Source of the DNA: Holacanthus passer
Lineage: Eukaryota; Chordata; Actinopteri; Pomacanthidae
Direction: 5' to 3'
Assembly: GCA_025331565.1 (NCBI GenBank)
Contig: JAFREQ010000041.1
Coordinates: 2,976,001 to 3,040,000, forward strand
Length of the DNA stretch: 64,000 bases
The notes beneath the pieces were generated by a model, which had not been told where the DNA came from, did no database searches, and saw only the letters and a program-made list of their open reading frames with translations. Position 1 is the stretch's first letter, and every line of letters begins with the position of its first letter. Positions 1 through 10,669 of the stretch are shown piece after piece. The translations under genes were made by a program, and so were the position numbers.

Positions 1-945
1 TTATCTTAAACACAAATAGAGAACGTCAGTTTTCAAATTCAGCAGAAATCACCTAAGTCCAATACATTCTCCATCAGTAGATGAGTTGAAACTACAAGGG
101 AAATGTGTCACAGGGCTGTTGTCAAGTTAACTGTCAAAGATTTACAGCCTTTCATCACAGTGGCATCCAGTTGGTTTAGGTATGCTCAGTAACCAGTAGC
201 TAGCATAGCATAAATCACAAACTGCCTAAGTCTGATCTGAGTGTGAGCTCAACACTCTGATATCTGCTTGCCAATTTTCTTGGGTATATGACATGATAGC
301 ATTTCTTGAGGAGGCCACTATAGCTGACCTGAGATTCAATAGAAAGGAAACAACTGAAGGAGGCAGCAGTGAGGGAAGGACGTAATCATGCAAATGTAAG
401 TTCTTGAGAACATGTACAATGTTTATTGCAAGGTTTATCTATGCTGAGTGTTCTAATCAAAAAGCAGTAAGCCTGAATACAATAATCCAGTAAATTTTAC
501 ATTTCAGCTTCCTGTTTCCAATGAACCCAGAGAGTTTGTTCACTAAAAGAACTCTTCATAAAAGAAGACCAAGAGCTGACGAGGAGCCTCATTCTACAAC
601 AAAACACTGCACCAACCATCCATGAAAACATCAAGAGTAAAGTGTCAGTCTACAGAGACCTCCCTCCTATACCTACCTCAGAAGTCCACTCTACCTCTTC
701 TCTTCTGATATGTGGGTTTGTAGTTTGTGATATTGTTTACGTTTAGCTTCTGATAGTGAAGCAGCATTAAGGCGCATCACCACCAGACATTTGTTAACCA
801 GAACTGTGTAGCAATTCCTCCTCCTTCATACAGAAAAAAGTAATAATAAAAGACTGTTGAATGTTTTCAAATCTTTTCATGTCATGTCTTTATTTTTTAC
901 CCCAAATTGTGGAGAGTAGTATCAAGAAGCAGTTTGGGTAACAAT
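1..945. other. Unassigned AT-rich sequence
   Basis: I see no gene, splice-bounded exon or recognisable repeat here. A polyadenylation-like AATAAAAG lies near 846-853, but no open reading frame leads to it, so I do not call a transcript end. Confidence 0.5.
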
Positions 946-950
946 ATTGG

Positions 951-1418
951 TGTCATGGTTTTGGTTTCTTAGTTGATTTTGGTGTTTTTCTGGTTTGTTT
1001 TCTGTGTGTGTTTAGTTCTCATCTTATCTAATATACTCCAGTGTTTTTGGTTTGCTCTTTTTGTTCAGGCATTGCTTCAGGGGCTGGAGGTGTGGTCTTC
1101 AGGTGCTGGGGCTCTCTAGCTCAGCTGTCCCCTATTTCCATTAACGACTGGCAGCTTTAAAAGACCTCTGTTTCCACCTGCGAGCTGCCAGATCGTCCCC
1201 TTATTAGCCCCTTGGTACACCCCTTAGATCGTCCCCTTTGTTTGGCCCCTTTTCCATGCTCCCAGTCTTTGCCTCAGTCCCTAGTGTTTCTAGCCTCTTG
1301 TGTTTCCCTGTGGTCCCAGCCATCCAGCCCCAGCACCCACCACCCAGCCTTCAGCCACTGGAGCAACTCCACACCACACCACACACATGGGTCCTGAGAA
1401 ATAACTGAAACCTTGACA
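951..1418 (+). mobile_element. Solo LTR with 5-bp TSD ATTGG
   Basis: The segment begins TGTCATGG and ends TTGACA, giving the TG...CA termini of a long terminal repeat. It is flanked on both sides by the same five bases, ATTGG (946-950 and 1419-1423). This is the duplication expected from an LTR-retrotransposon or retroviral integrase. A TATA-like TTTAAAAG lies near 1157. No gag or pol sequence adjoins it, so the internal region was probably lost by LTR-LTR recombination. The plus orientation is inferred from the TATA-like box. The family is not identified. The short peptide readable at 1212-1397 lies inside the LTR and is not a gene. Confidence 0.72.
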
Positions 1419-1423
1419 ATTGG

Positions 1424-2876
1424 GATCAATAAAATCCTAAAAATACCCACATATATCCCATCCCTAATGCTTACATATAATTACTATTCATATGTTTGTA
1501 GTATTTGTCATATTTTTCTATTGAAAATACAAATATCATTCACAATAAGTGTTTTTTTTTAAAAAGCTTTTTGTATCAGTTTATACTGAATATATCTATA
1601 CCGACATCAGCTGTGGTAGGTCAAGGTACTGGAAAAAAATTGCAAAAGTTTTGGGTTGACTTTTTGTAATCTACCAAAAATATGCCCAGATATTCCTTTC
1701 GCAGCTTCTTTTGCTCATGCCTTGCATATCGTAGTGGTCCCTTAGGAGTGTGACTTTTTTTTCACATTTTATGGATTGAAGAATTAATCTGTTAATCAAA
1801 TATCAATGGACTGATCAATAATGACAAATAATTATTATTGTATATATATAAATTATGTGTCCAGTGGACGGCTGCGTGAGGACCAGACCTAATCCTCTCT
1901 GAAACTGAAAATGCAGTGTCTGTGAGCAGCATGGGCAGAATGCCAAAGGCACTGCTCATTTATTCATGATTTTTGATCCCTTCTCGTACGGTCGACCCAA
2001 TCCTGGCTCTGACCAGTCAGCACTCAAAGAGTCAGACAGCATTCCCTCAGGGCTAAGCTCAACAACATGCCAGAGCCTCATTTCCTCGCCTCTGCATCTC
2101 CCTGTGCCAGAACTGTGTGGTGGCCTTGTAGAGACCTCTGTTTACAAAGACAGTGATGGTTTCAGCTATGACTCAGTCAATTGGGAGGACTGCTGTAGCT
2201 AATGTTTGGATTTGTTTATCCGAGTAATTATTCTCAGTTCTCACAGCAGGACAAAATTTTCCTACACTGTGGAGTGATAACTAGCAAGATGTAAATATTC
2301 AGGCATACAAGAGCAAATCTCAAGCAGTTTCCATAAAGAATTATTGGACATGTTAACAATCAACAGCTGGTTAACTGTTACACTAGCATGCTCTATAGTT
2401 CCCATAAATCAAAATCTTTGCAATAAATAAGCAAAAATATTTGAAATTATAATAACAAAATAACACCTCTACTTAAAATTGCAGCACTCCAGCTCCCTTT
2501 TGTTGGGATTTAAGGAGGACATGAATTATATGAGACTGAACATGATGCTGGGAAGATCAGCAGTACCAGCAAACCCCATTTTTCTGTATCAACAAAAAGG
2601 GCTGTAGTTCTAAATGACTGTTACCAGTTACACATAGAATAGTTTACACTGTCCTCCAGAAAACAAACCTCAGTTCTCCTTGTTGCATTTAAAATAAAAG
2701 TAACATCTCACCTACTTGATTAGGACAAGTCCATTGCTGTTAGTTCACTGTAGCTAGTCCAGCTGCTGACAACATGATTAAAGTGGTCAAGTGGTACAGG
2801 TGAACTGGGAATGCACAAATATTGTTGTTTCACCTTTGCCAGGCCAGCCCAACTTTTAACTCCACTATAAAACTGG
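1424..2876. other. Unassigned AT-rich sequence with one short open frame
   Basis: There is a short (TA)n run near 1840. A 78-codon open frame at 1966-2202 reads as a reasonably normal peptide, but it has no splice acceptor, no recognisable domain and no known relative, so I do not call it a gene. Nothing else is recognised. Confidence 0.45.
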
Positions 2877-2884
2877 ATTTACAC

Positions 2885-3961
2885 TAGGGGTGTTTAATCT
2901 GTCCGATTTCCCAATTCGATTCAATTACTATTATTGAGGTCCCGATTCGATTACCAATCAATTTTCGATTATTGACGATTCTCGATCACCGATTACTGAT
3001 TTTCGTTTTTTGTTTACTAGTAAGTAAAGTTAGTGAATTAGCATCGGGCTCCAGCTAGCTGCCGCCGGCTATGTGGTGTCTTTGTCCGGGACGTCTGCGC
3101 TGTTTTCTCGGTGTGTTTGTGGAGCTGCTTGTTGGCTGGAGTTTGACTGTGCTGCCGTGTTGACTGTGTTTCTCTCGGGTGTCCAGGACGAGTTTCTCCG
3201 GGGGGAGACGGTGGAGGTTGAGCTAAGCTAACGATGCTAACGGGAGCGTCTGGTAGCTTCAGTTATTAAAGCTGCTGAAGTCAAAAAATAATAACAAGTT
3301 ATATAATATGTTAATACTTTAGAATAAAAGGCGTCTGTTTGAGGTTGGAAAATAAAAACCCTCCACGTTTGTTAACTAATGTTATATAATCTTAAACTGA
3401 ACTGTGTGTAAATGCAATAAAGTTTTTGTAACTTCAAAATATTGATGTCTCATTTCTGAATGTTTCCAGCAGTAACGTTAACCCAGATGTTGTTATTGGT
3501 TAAGCTGGAGTTGGTCATTGAAGCTAAACAGTAACATAAAATTTGACGATCCACAAACTCAAATGTAATTATTTATATTTATATTATTGCTAAAACAGAC
3601 ATTTTAAGTTTATTATAGTGCAGAAACTGACTGATTATGATCGGCTGGAGGCTGAAATGTTGACATATAACGTTACACCGGCTTATTAAAGTACCGTAAC
3701 CGGTGCCGAAGCTGGTCAGTACCACCGGGTTAGCCGCCTAGCTCTGTGAGCATGATTCATTAAACAGGCTCTGGCCACTGCACGTACTTGAGGAACTGGG
3801 CGTGCGCATGTGACGTTCAACTTCCGTTGACCGCGGGATATCATTTTTACAAAATAAAATAATGTCAAAAATAATCAATTTTTGAAAATTTAATAATCGA
3901 GTCATACTCGTCCATAACATAATCGCGATTAATTAATAATCAATTTTTTTCACCACCCCTA
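2885..3961 (+). mobile_element. Non-autonomous hAT-type DNA transposon with 8-bp TSD
   Basis: The element starts TAGGGGTG and ends CACCCCTA, short terminal inverted repeats of the hAT type. It is flanked by identical 8-bp copies of ATTTACAC at 2877-2884 and 3962-3969. An 8-bp duplication is diagnostic for hAT transposases. The subterminal regions are dense in GATTCGATT and TAATCGA motifs, which could bind a transposase. No transposase frame is present, so mobility would need a partner in trans. The middle (about 3040-3260) is much richer in G+C and CpG than the ends and looks like captured promoter or 5'-exon sequence. A diverged relative lies at about 10670-11180. Strand is arbitrary. Confidence 0.85.
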
Positions 3962-3969
3962 ATTTACAC

Positions 3970-4380
3970 CAGAAGGAGGTGAAATGTTGCTTGGGAAATT
4001 CATGACTTCTGTTTTGATTTCCTGGGAAAGCACAGCTCTTCTCCAACATTAACACCATAGATGCAGTGGTGCTACCCAACATGCAGCTAGCTAAACCTGA
4101 CAATATCCTGACAACACGTCAGTTACTTTGTGGTTTTCTATAGAGTCTTCAAAGTCTGACACCAAGGGCTCCCAAGAGCACAATTTAACAATTAAAAAGT
4201 GTCTCCATGTCAACAGGTTTTCAACACAAGGCAAATATCTGTATATGAATTGAAACAGGAGAACAATATTTTAGTAACATATTAACATTGTTGATGACGC
4301 ATTCTAAGCTTTAGTATGCTCAAAAAAATATTAGTAGTACAATAATAATCATTAATGGATTTTTTTCATTCGTGTTATTT
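3970..4380. other. Unassigned sequence
   Basis: There is no open frame, repeat boundary or regulatory signal that I can support. Confidence 0.4.
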
Positions 4381-4540
4381 TTTGTATTTCTGTATTTAAT
4401 GTTTTTTTTGTGCTGCCAGACTTGCAGTACTTGCTTGTCATCTTTCTTTGTATTTTTCTACTTCCCACTATGTGCATCAACACACCAAGGCAAATTCTTT
4501 GTGCACAAAAAATCTACTTGGCAATAAACCTATTCTGATA
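4381..4540 (+). mobile_element. LINE 3' end fragment
   Basis: The text 'accaaggcaaattc' followed by 'ggcaataaacctattctga' resembles the 3' untranslated end shared by many fish LINEs, where a polyadenylation-like AATAAA precedes a short simple-repeat tail. No coding part remains. It is probably a strongly 5'-truncated insertion. The clade cannot be told from this much sequence. Confidence 0.4.
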
Positions 4541-4599
4541 ACCACTTCTCCAGCTTTTCTTGGAGAAAATTTAGGCACAAGAACTGGCAAGCATGACAG

Positions 4600-4890
4600 T
4601 TCCCAGCTTTAGGGATGTTCTGTATATACTGTATATTGTATTTATCTGCATATATTCTGAATACTATGCAATATGTCTGCATATTTTGCACTCAGCTATA
4701 TATATATATATTTGCACTACTATCTCAGGTTTTTAGGAAAAATGCCTATGTTCTCCTAGTCTTGTTGGTCTCCTCTTTTTCGTTGTTAGTCTACTTATAT
4801 GTAAGTACGGAGTTCAAGTAAAACTGAAGTCAAATTCCTTGTATGTGTATGCATACCTGGTGAATAAAGCTGATTCTGATTCTGATTCTG
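4600..4890 (+). mobile_element. LINE 3' end with (GATTCT)n tail
   Basis: An AT-rich 3' region ends 'ggtgaataaagctgattctgattctgattctg' in shortened form: an AATAAA signal followed by three to four GATTCT units at about 4862-4889. This tail type marks the 3' end of reverse-transcribed LINEs in fish. It is the second such 3' end within 500 bp and lies in the same orientation. The readable frame at 4615-4821 is AT-rich noise. Confidence 0.5.
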
Positions 4891-5474
4891 TTCAGGGAGA
4901 GACGGAATTGGTGGCAAATAAGGGGGAGAGTGGAACTGTGCACAGCAACTGATGAGAGTCTGACATTGGGACTCTTAAGGGAGGGATGTGGAGTAGACAG
5001 AGCAGGCAGATCCTGCTGTGTTGCCCTTTCTACCTCCAGCCATTTCTTCCAGCCGGTGCCTGGCAGCTGTAACTGACTCAGTGGCTGCTCCTTTACTGAC
5101 TGTCACAACAGTAGGTCAGGCTATGACATTAAAACAATAACAGGCCGCAGGGCACCACAAAGGTAGTCACTGCTAACTCTACCAGCAAGGCTACGTCTGG
5201 TTGAAGCAAATGATCTCTGCATTAGTTATCATCAGTCATGGACAGAAACATGACAATGAGGGCTGCGCCCTCTCAGTCAATTCATTGAATAATTGGCCGT
5301 TACGGTCTTTGCTGACTGCTACTGTATATATACAGTACAGTACTGTACATGAAAATCATATATTTTTATTAATTTGTTGCTGTTACATTTTCAGGATTTT
5401 TATGAGTCATTAGCCACAAGTGATAGCTACATATCTGGCACATTAATGATCACAAGCAGAAACACCAGAGTAAG
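4891..5474. other. Unassigned sequence with two short perfect palindromes
   Basis: No gene is seen. Two perfect palindromes sit almost side by side near 5320-5350 (ACTGTATATATACAGT and GTACAGTACTGTAC). Their role is unknown, and in AT-rich fish DNA they may be chance. Confidence 0.4.
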
Positions 5475-5560
5475 GCATTCTGGTGGGCAAGGGTCTAAAT
5501 GGCTGGTTCAAGTCCAGCTGAGGACCTTTGTTTGCTGAAACACTTCCAAGTGTTCCAAGA
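5475..5560 (+). repeat. Possible tRNA-derived SINE fragment (B-box)
   Basis: GGTTCAAGTCC near 5510 fits the RNA polymerase III B-box consensus GGTTCRANNCC. The following 'agctgaggacctttg' resembles the body of fish tRNA-derived SINEs ('...agctggggacctttgctgcatg' from memory). The A-box is degenerate and no tail is visible. It could be chance. Confidence 0.3.
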
Positions 5561-6803
5561 GTCAAAGAAATCCTTTGACTATTAGCTGACGACATTTTCA
5601 TTGATCACTATATTCCTAGATGTAACGATGTAATGTTATTAACCCTTAAAGTAGTTCATCTCGAAATCAGTTAATTAATCAATTAATAATACCATCACTT
5701 CTATGTCACTTAAAAAACTCCAGCCAGAGAGACAACCAACCCATGACAGGATTACCTCCATATTTTCATGTCAGCTTTCTCCTAAATGTTTGAACTACTT
5801 ATACATAATATAAGCACGGAATATAACATTTTACCCACATGTTTTTGTCGTCAATTATGGGCACATACATTTCCACGTACAATGTCTTGAAAGCAGTCTG
5901 TGGCCCACATGCTGACCCATAAGCACAAAGGTGATGCAATACACACGCTAACTTTCACTTGGAAAACAGTGTGCTGTTCCCTAGTTTGAGAATGCATAAT
6001 TACGTTAGACAAAATGGACAATAATTCCTTTTAGTCGTCAAAGAAATGGAAATCTACAATTGAGCAACTCCATGTGGATGTGAGAAGCTCCAGAACAGCT
6101 ACTAAATTGACCTTGTTTTGAGATTGTTTTGATAACTGCTGTTTCCAAGACCGAGAATGACTGGTGACATGGTGAACATGGGGTCACCACACAAACTGTG
6201 ATTTGTGTGTGCATGACTGTGTGGGTTCTATGAGACGATGACTCAACCACTGGTCTTGACCTCTCCCAGAGTGCTGCTCCTGTCTCCTGCCGCTCACTGT
6301 GATTGGACACCTATGATACTGTTAAACAGACATGCTTTAACTAATGCTGCCCTTCCATCTCTACACAGGCTGCACCGGCAGAGGCTGATTCAGTGAATGT
6401 CTAGAGAGAGGGGGACGATGAGCAGAGATAACAGAGAGGTAGGAACAAAATGAGAATGCTGCTCAGGAGGATGCCAATGGAGTGAGAGGTGTGCTGTAAT
6501 CTATGCCTGGGCCTCAGTCAAGACTGAGACGTAGCTCCCTACTGGTCCCTATGGAGCTCAGCATGGGGCTTAGTGTACGTCAGCCAAGAATGGTGACATG
6601 TGCCATTATTTATAGCCAGCAAATCCGCTGAGAGGCCCAGGGGCTGCTTAGAGAAGGTATTATTTGAAAACCCAAAGACCAACCTGGCCACGATTGAGCT
6701 CACATGACATTTAGCAGCAAAAAAGAATCCACAAACACATTAATACTGTCATCAGAATTAAAAAACAGCAAAGATAATTGAGCCAGCACTGAAACCACTA
6801 TTT
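5561..6803. other. Unassigned sequence
   Basis: There are no domain-bearing frames on either strand. An exon-like stretch bounded by 'ctacacag' and 'gtagga' at about 6370-6438 has no coding support. Confidence 0.4.
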
Positions 6804-7013
6804 ACTCGATCCAATGTGATGAGCTTGAGCAAAAGCAGGGATATAAGACAAGAGGAAACCAGTTTCTCATTCTGCCATGACACTGCAACACTGGAATTTT
6901 AAAAACTAACTCGATCCAATGTGATGAGCTTGAGCAAAAGCAGGGATATAAGACAAGAGGAAACCAGTTTCTCATTCTGCCATGACACTGCAACACTGGA
7001 ATTTTAAAAACTA
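6804..7013. repeat. Exact 105-bp tandem duplication
   Basis: Positions 6804-6908 and 6909-7013 are identical at every base I compared, each beginning ACTCGATCCAATG and ending TTTTAAAAACTA. The period is 105 bp, a multiple of three, so the minus-strand open frame at 6802-7071 simply repeats a 35-residue block. That frame has no recognisable domain and is most likely non-coding. Perfect identity means either a very recent duplication or an assembly artefact. Confidence 0.93.
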
Positions 7014-7890
7014 AATAACTCAGAACCCTTATGGCATATTGCATGCTTTGCAGTACAGCATTCTTGCTCATCTTCCATTTAGTGCAACAGTGAGGTAAAG
7101 GAAGTCATAGCTCTGACAGATTTAAGCTATGATTACCAAGGGATTAGCAGTTTCAGTGTGGCGCCCGCCCGGGGAACTCAGTGATGGACGACAAGGTAGA
7201 TTAATGTTCCCTCCCCCCCACAATCAGGGCACCGCTCTGGCTCCTGCAGCTCAGCCATCTCTAGCATGACACCAAAATATGTGAGGGAAGGGTTAATGGT
7301 TAAGTCAATTAGAGTATGGCTCTAATCCACGTGAGGCAAAGGTCATCTCTCAGTAGACAGTAGGATTAGGGCTGGAGGTTCCCTCCCTCAATGTGCTACC
7401 TCACCTGAATCCACACCACCTGCCTTTACATCCCAATTTTCGAACAGAAAGCTGCAGTCCTGAAAAACAGTTTCCAGCCTCAGCCCCCATCTGCGGCTAT
7501 CTTACCACTGAGAGGGATGTACAAGGCCATGCATTTTTTGCCCCCACCCACATGGTTACCTGCTCAAGCAACATGGGAAAATTCAAGGTCATGAACTGTG
7601 AAGTGTCTCAAAAAAGGCCACACACATTCACAATTCTTAGCCCAAGTGGCCACAACAAAACGAAATACAGAATCAAACTCAGTACAATCAAACAAGCTGC
7701 ATATATGATCAAGAAGGAGATTGTCCTCAGGCAGATTCACCTGCCGCATCAGGCTGCCATTGCTGGGTTCTAATGAGCTGATTCGATCATTGGAGGGACA
7801 TGGTGAACAAGTTTCATGTGTTTTTCCAATCCATTAGGACTGTATGCTGATGCAGTTTCTGTGCTGTGCAACCATTTGCCTTTGCAAATA
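7014..7890. other. Unassigned sequence with an unsupported 126-codon frame
   Basis: The longest frame (7393-7773, plus) shows no domain, no splice signals and a composition ordinary for non-coding DNA. Nothing else is recognised. Confidence 0.4.
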
Positions 7891-7899
7891 TAGAAACAC

Positions 7900-8105
7900 T
7901 CTAAGGCTAAATGTCAAAAACTGTCTTCAAATTACTTCTTCTTCTTCTCAGGAATGGCAAAGAAAAGCACATTTGAGAGATTTTTACCAAGCACTTGTGT
8001 TTTTAAAAATGACTGAAACAATTAATCAATTATCAAAATAGTTGCCAATTCATTTTCTTTCCATCAACGAATCGATTAATCAAACAATCGTTGCAATTCT
8101 ACTAA
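7900..8105 (-). repeat. Probable MITE remnant with AATCGATTAATC end
   Basis: The end at 8065-8095 (AACGAATCGATTAATCAAAC) and the preceding AT-rich body resemble a common fish interspersed repeat that reads 'attaatcgattaatcg...' at one edge. No second inverted end or target duplication is found, so it is either truncated or wrongly assigned. Confidence 0.33.
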
Positions 8106-8546
8106 ACACTCCAGCTGGCAACAATATACTGAGCTGAATGAAACGGCAGCCTGGAGAGGCTGTGGAGCAGAGAGGCACTGTGCATCTTTACTGGAGAATC
8201 TCTTATCTTACAGTACATTAACATCAGCCTGGGATCCTGCACGGGCTGAATAATTGACCACTGTGCGGATCCGGAGCTAAAGAGGGAACAGTAATAAAGG
8301 CGGAGCAGACATTGTGAACAGATAATGGATCAGACCATCAGACTCAGACAGAAAATCACATTCTGGTCAAATTCATACTTCGAGGAGAGTGTAACATTAA
8401 CTGATTCCCTGTTGCAACATATCTGACTAGGTTACATGCATAGACAGCACAAGCAATGTGACTGGCAATTCAACATGTACAGTTAAATGGCCGTGTCCAC
8501 ATCCACAGTAAGTTATAGATTATGGAAGAAGTGAACCACGTCTTAC
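8106..8546. other. Unassigned sequence, possible intron start on minus strand
   Basis: No gene is seen. If the donor at 8546 is used, this stretch would be the beginning of a minus-strand intron. Confidence 0.3.
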
Positions 8547-9060
8547 CTCCTGTATCAGGCGTTATCAAACGGTTTCTCTGTGCAGGAAATGCAGTCCACG
8601 ATCAAGGCATTGTAGTTTTCACTTCAACATTAATTCCAATAGCGTTTGTAATTTCCATTCCACGTCTTGGATTCCCGGTACTGCCGGATCTCGGTTTTCC
8701 CTTTTGCGCGTGAACACGGAGCGATGCGCGCGCCGCTCCGCCGCTCACAGCTCGCTCTGACCACAACACCATCGAGCAAACAGCTCCACCGGTTCCTCAC
8801 TAAGTGTGGCCTATTGTAAGTTTGCCAATACGGAAAACCACGAATAAACTTTCATAGACTCAGAAATGTCGGTTGTAATAGGCGTTTAAATAAAGATCCA
8901 CTCACACTGTGCAGATGGGAAGAAATGTGATGCTATCCGTTCAGAGCGGAATAAAACCCTCCGCGCTCAGCGCTCTAGTCTGCGCTTTGATACCTGCAGC
9001 CTGTAGTTTTTCATGCACTGACTGCGCCCTGTGATGACGGCAGAGAGAGGCGGCAGATGG
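8547..9060 (-). promoter_or_regulatory. CpG-rich putative promoter and first exon (minus strand)
   Basis: Against an AT-rich background this block is dense in CpG and GC, particularly 8690-8760 (GCGCGTG, GCGATGCGCGCGCC) and 8940-9060. On the minus strand it runs into CAGGAG|GTAAGA at 8547/8546, an excellent 5' splice donor. The arrangement fits a promoter plus 5' untranslated first exon of a gene transcribed leftwards. No long frame lies in the exon-like part, so any coding exons would be further left, possibly outside the window. I could not find a matching downstream exon between 1 and 8500. Confidence 0.4.
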
Positions 9061-9420
9061 ACCGGGAATTCATAGACATGTGACACATTTAAAATGCGAA
9101 CACTAGGCATTTCCTATCACATTCCGGTAGCCCAGCTGCAGCAGTAGTGATGCTAAATTGGCGAAGGAATCCTTCATTTTGAATGACACATAAAGCGTAG
9201 CGACATAACTCGATTTGCAAGCAGAAGTGAATCACCAATCATGTCTCTTTTAAGGGTGGATGTGCACATGAAAGTTAACATTAGTTCTGCGCGCACACCT
9301 TGAGCAGAAAGAGCGAAGGCCCTTTCAGACACGACGCGGTTTCAGCTGCCCTCTGGCGCGAGCTGGCACAGCGCACACCCGCAGAGCCGGAGAGCGATGA
9401 GCCGCTGCGTTCAGCAGCTA
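9061..9420. promoter_or_regulatory. Continuation of CpG-enriched DNA
   Basis: A second CpG-rich patch at about 9285-9410 (GCGCGCACACC, GACGCGG, GGCGCGAGC) follows the first after an AT-rich gap. It may be part of the same bidirectional or broad promoter. No splice donor on the plus strand stands out. Confidence 0.3.
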
Positions 9421-9777
9421 ACCCAAGAATACAACTCATCAAGTCTGTAATTGTAAATGTTAATAAATAGCTAATAAATGCAACCGTTTCCGACAGTCAC
9501 GTGGTCTATTGGAATGGTCTACCTGGTGGACGAAAGAGCAAAAGGAGAACTTTGATTTCATAATTTGATTCATTGTTAATAAAGATAAAAACAAATCAAT
9601 AGAACTTATAACAGTAAGCATGGAACAAGTGGTAACATTGTGGACATGAAAAACGACTGCTGAACACAGAATCATTTACACAGTTGCATGGCAGACAGCT
9701 GTTTAAAGTTATTAACATACAAACATGATGTATGTGATAGGTGACATTTAAAACATTTTCTGTTCAGAGGTGGATTA

Positions 9778-9825
9778 TTAACAGCAGTTGATTCCCATTC
9801 CACAGCCCTTTTTGCCTCCAAAAAC
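9778..9825 (-). CDS. Possible short terminal exon ending in a double cysteine
   Basis: On the minus strand a very strong acceptor (long T run then TTGCAG) ends at 9826. The exon that follows reads VFGGKKGCGMGINCC and then a TAA stop at 9780-9778. A C-terminal CC is the geranylgeranylation signal of many Rab GTPases, and a basic, glycine-rich stretch before it would suit a lipid-anchored tail. I cannot match this tail to a named protein and found no upstream exon with a Rab fold. The reading rests only on splice quality and the CC end. A chance acceptor in AT-rich DNA is a realistic alternative. Confidence 0.2.
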   Translation of the reverse strand, partial: VFGGKKGCGMGINCC

Positions 9826-10669
9826 CTGCAAGAAAAAAAACAGAGGTTTTGAATAGTGCAGAGAGAAGAGCTTTGTCTTCTACTGAGAGAGAATGTATGG
9901 AGGTCCCACAAGCACTGCTGCACTGACTGAATATGAATGCTAACCTCTAATACATTTTCATTCTACAATAAACTATATAGGACGAGAGGAATCAGTGAAT
10001 TCCCAGGCTCTCCTACTGTGGACTCAGAAGTGTTAGAATGGAGTGCCACAAAAAAGTCTTACAAAAACAGAAATGGTCTGAGCACTCCTACAGCAGCCTG
10101 GAGGGAATAGTACTGTCCAAGTCCGCACAGGCTTACTCCTCCTGCCTGAGCAAGGCTTGATTGAAGTATAGATGTCATAGTCTGTCACCATCAAACCTCA
10201 TATACTGGATGATTGCTAGCAGTCCATATTCTTTGTGAAATCATGCAATGCAGTGGAAATAAAAGACACATACTTGCATACTTAAATCCAAAATGAACAG
10301 ATTTGAACCAAAAACCTGCATCCCCTACTCTTCTCCCACAGCCTTCATATATTGAAATGCCCCAATTACCACATCAAAAGGTCCAACTTTACAGCAGAAA
10401 TAGACATGTCTATTTAAAAAAAAAATCAAAAATATAATGTCTCTCACTAATCTAAATTATATGAAGTTATGCACAGTTAAGGACTAGTCACTAGTTTTCT
10501 GCTGAGCATCCAACAGCTAATTCACATCACTGAGTTTAACTCCACTGTGTTTATGATGTTGGTGCCTTTTGGAGAATTTTTCAAATATCAGACAATTGAT
10601 TGCTGTGCAGCTAACTGTACTAACACACCATCCAAGAAGTCTCCAGTTTTTATTTTATTTATGTGTAAG
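9826..10669. other. Unassigned sequence
   Basis: No domain-bearing frame, repeat boundary or microsatellite of note. Confidence 0.4.

Noticed and set aside
1966..2202. 78-codon plus frame with ordinary-looking protein composition
   Set aside because: No acceptor, no domain and no recognisable relative. A frame of this length is expected by chance.
5475..5560. tRNA gene because of the B-box match
   Set aside because: No A-box, cloverleaf or anticodon arm can be drawn. At best it is a SINE remnant.
6370..6438. Plus-strand exon between CTACACAG and GTAGGA
   Set aside because: Stops in the readable frames and no homology. The splice-like ends alone are too weak.
7393..7773. 126-codon plus frame
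   Set aside because: No domain or splice sites, and composition fits random AT-rich DNA.
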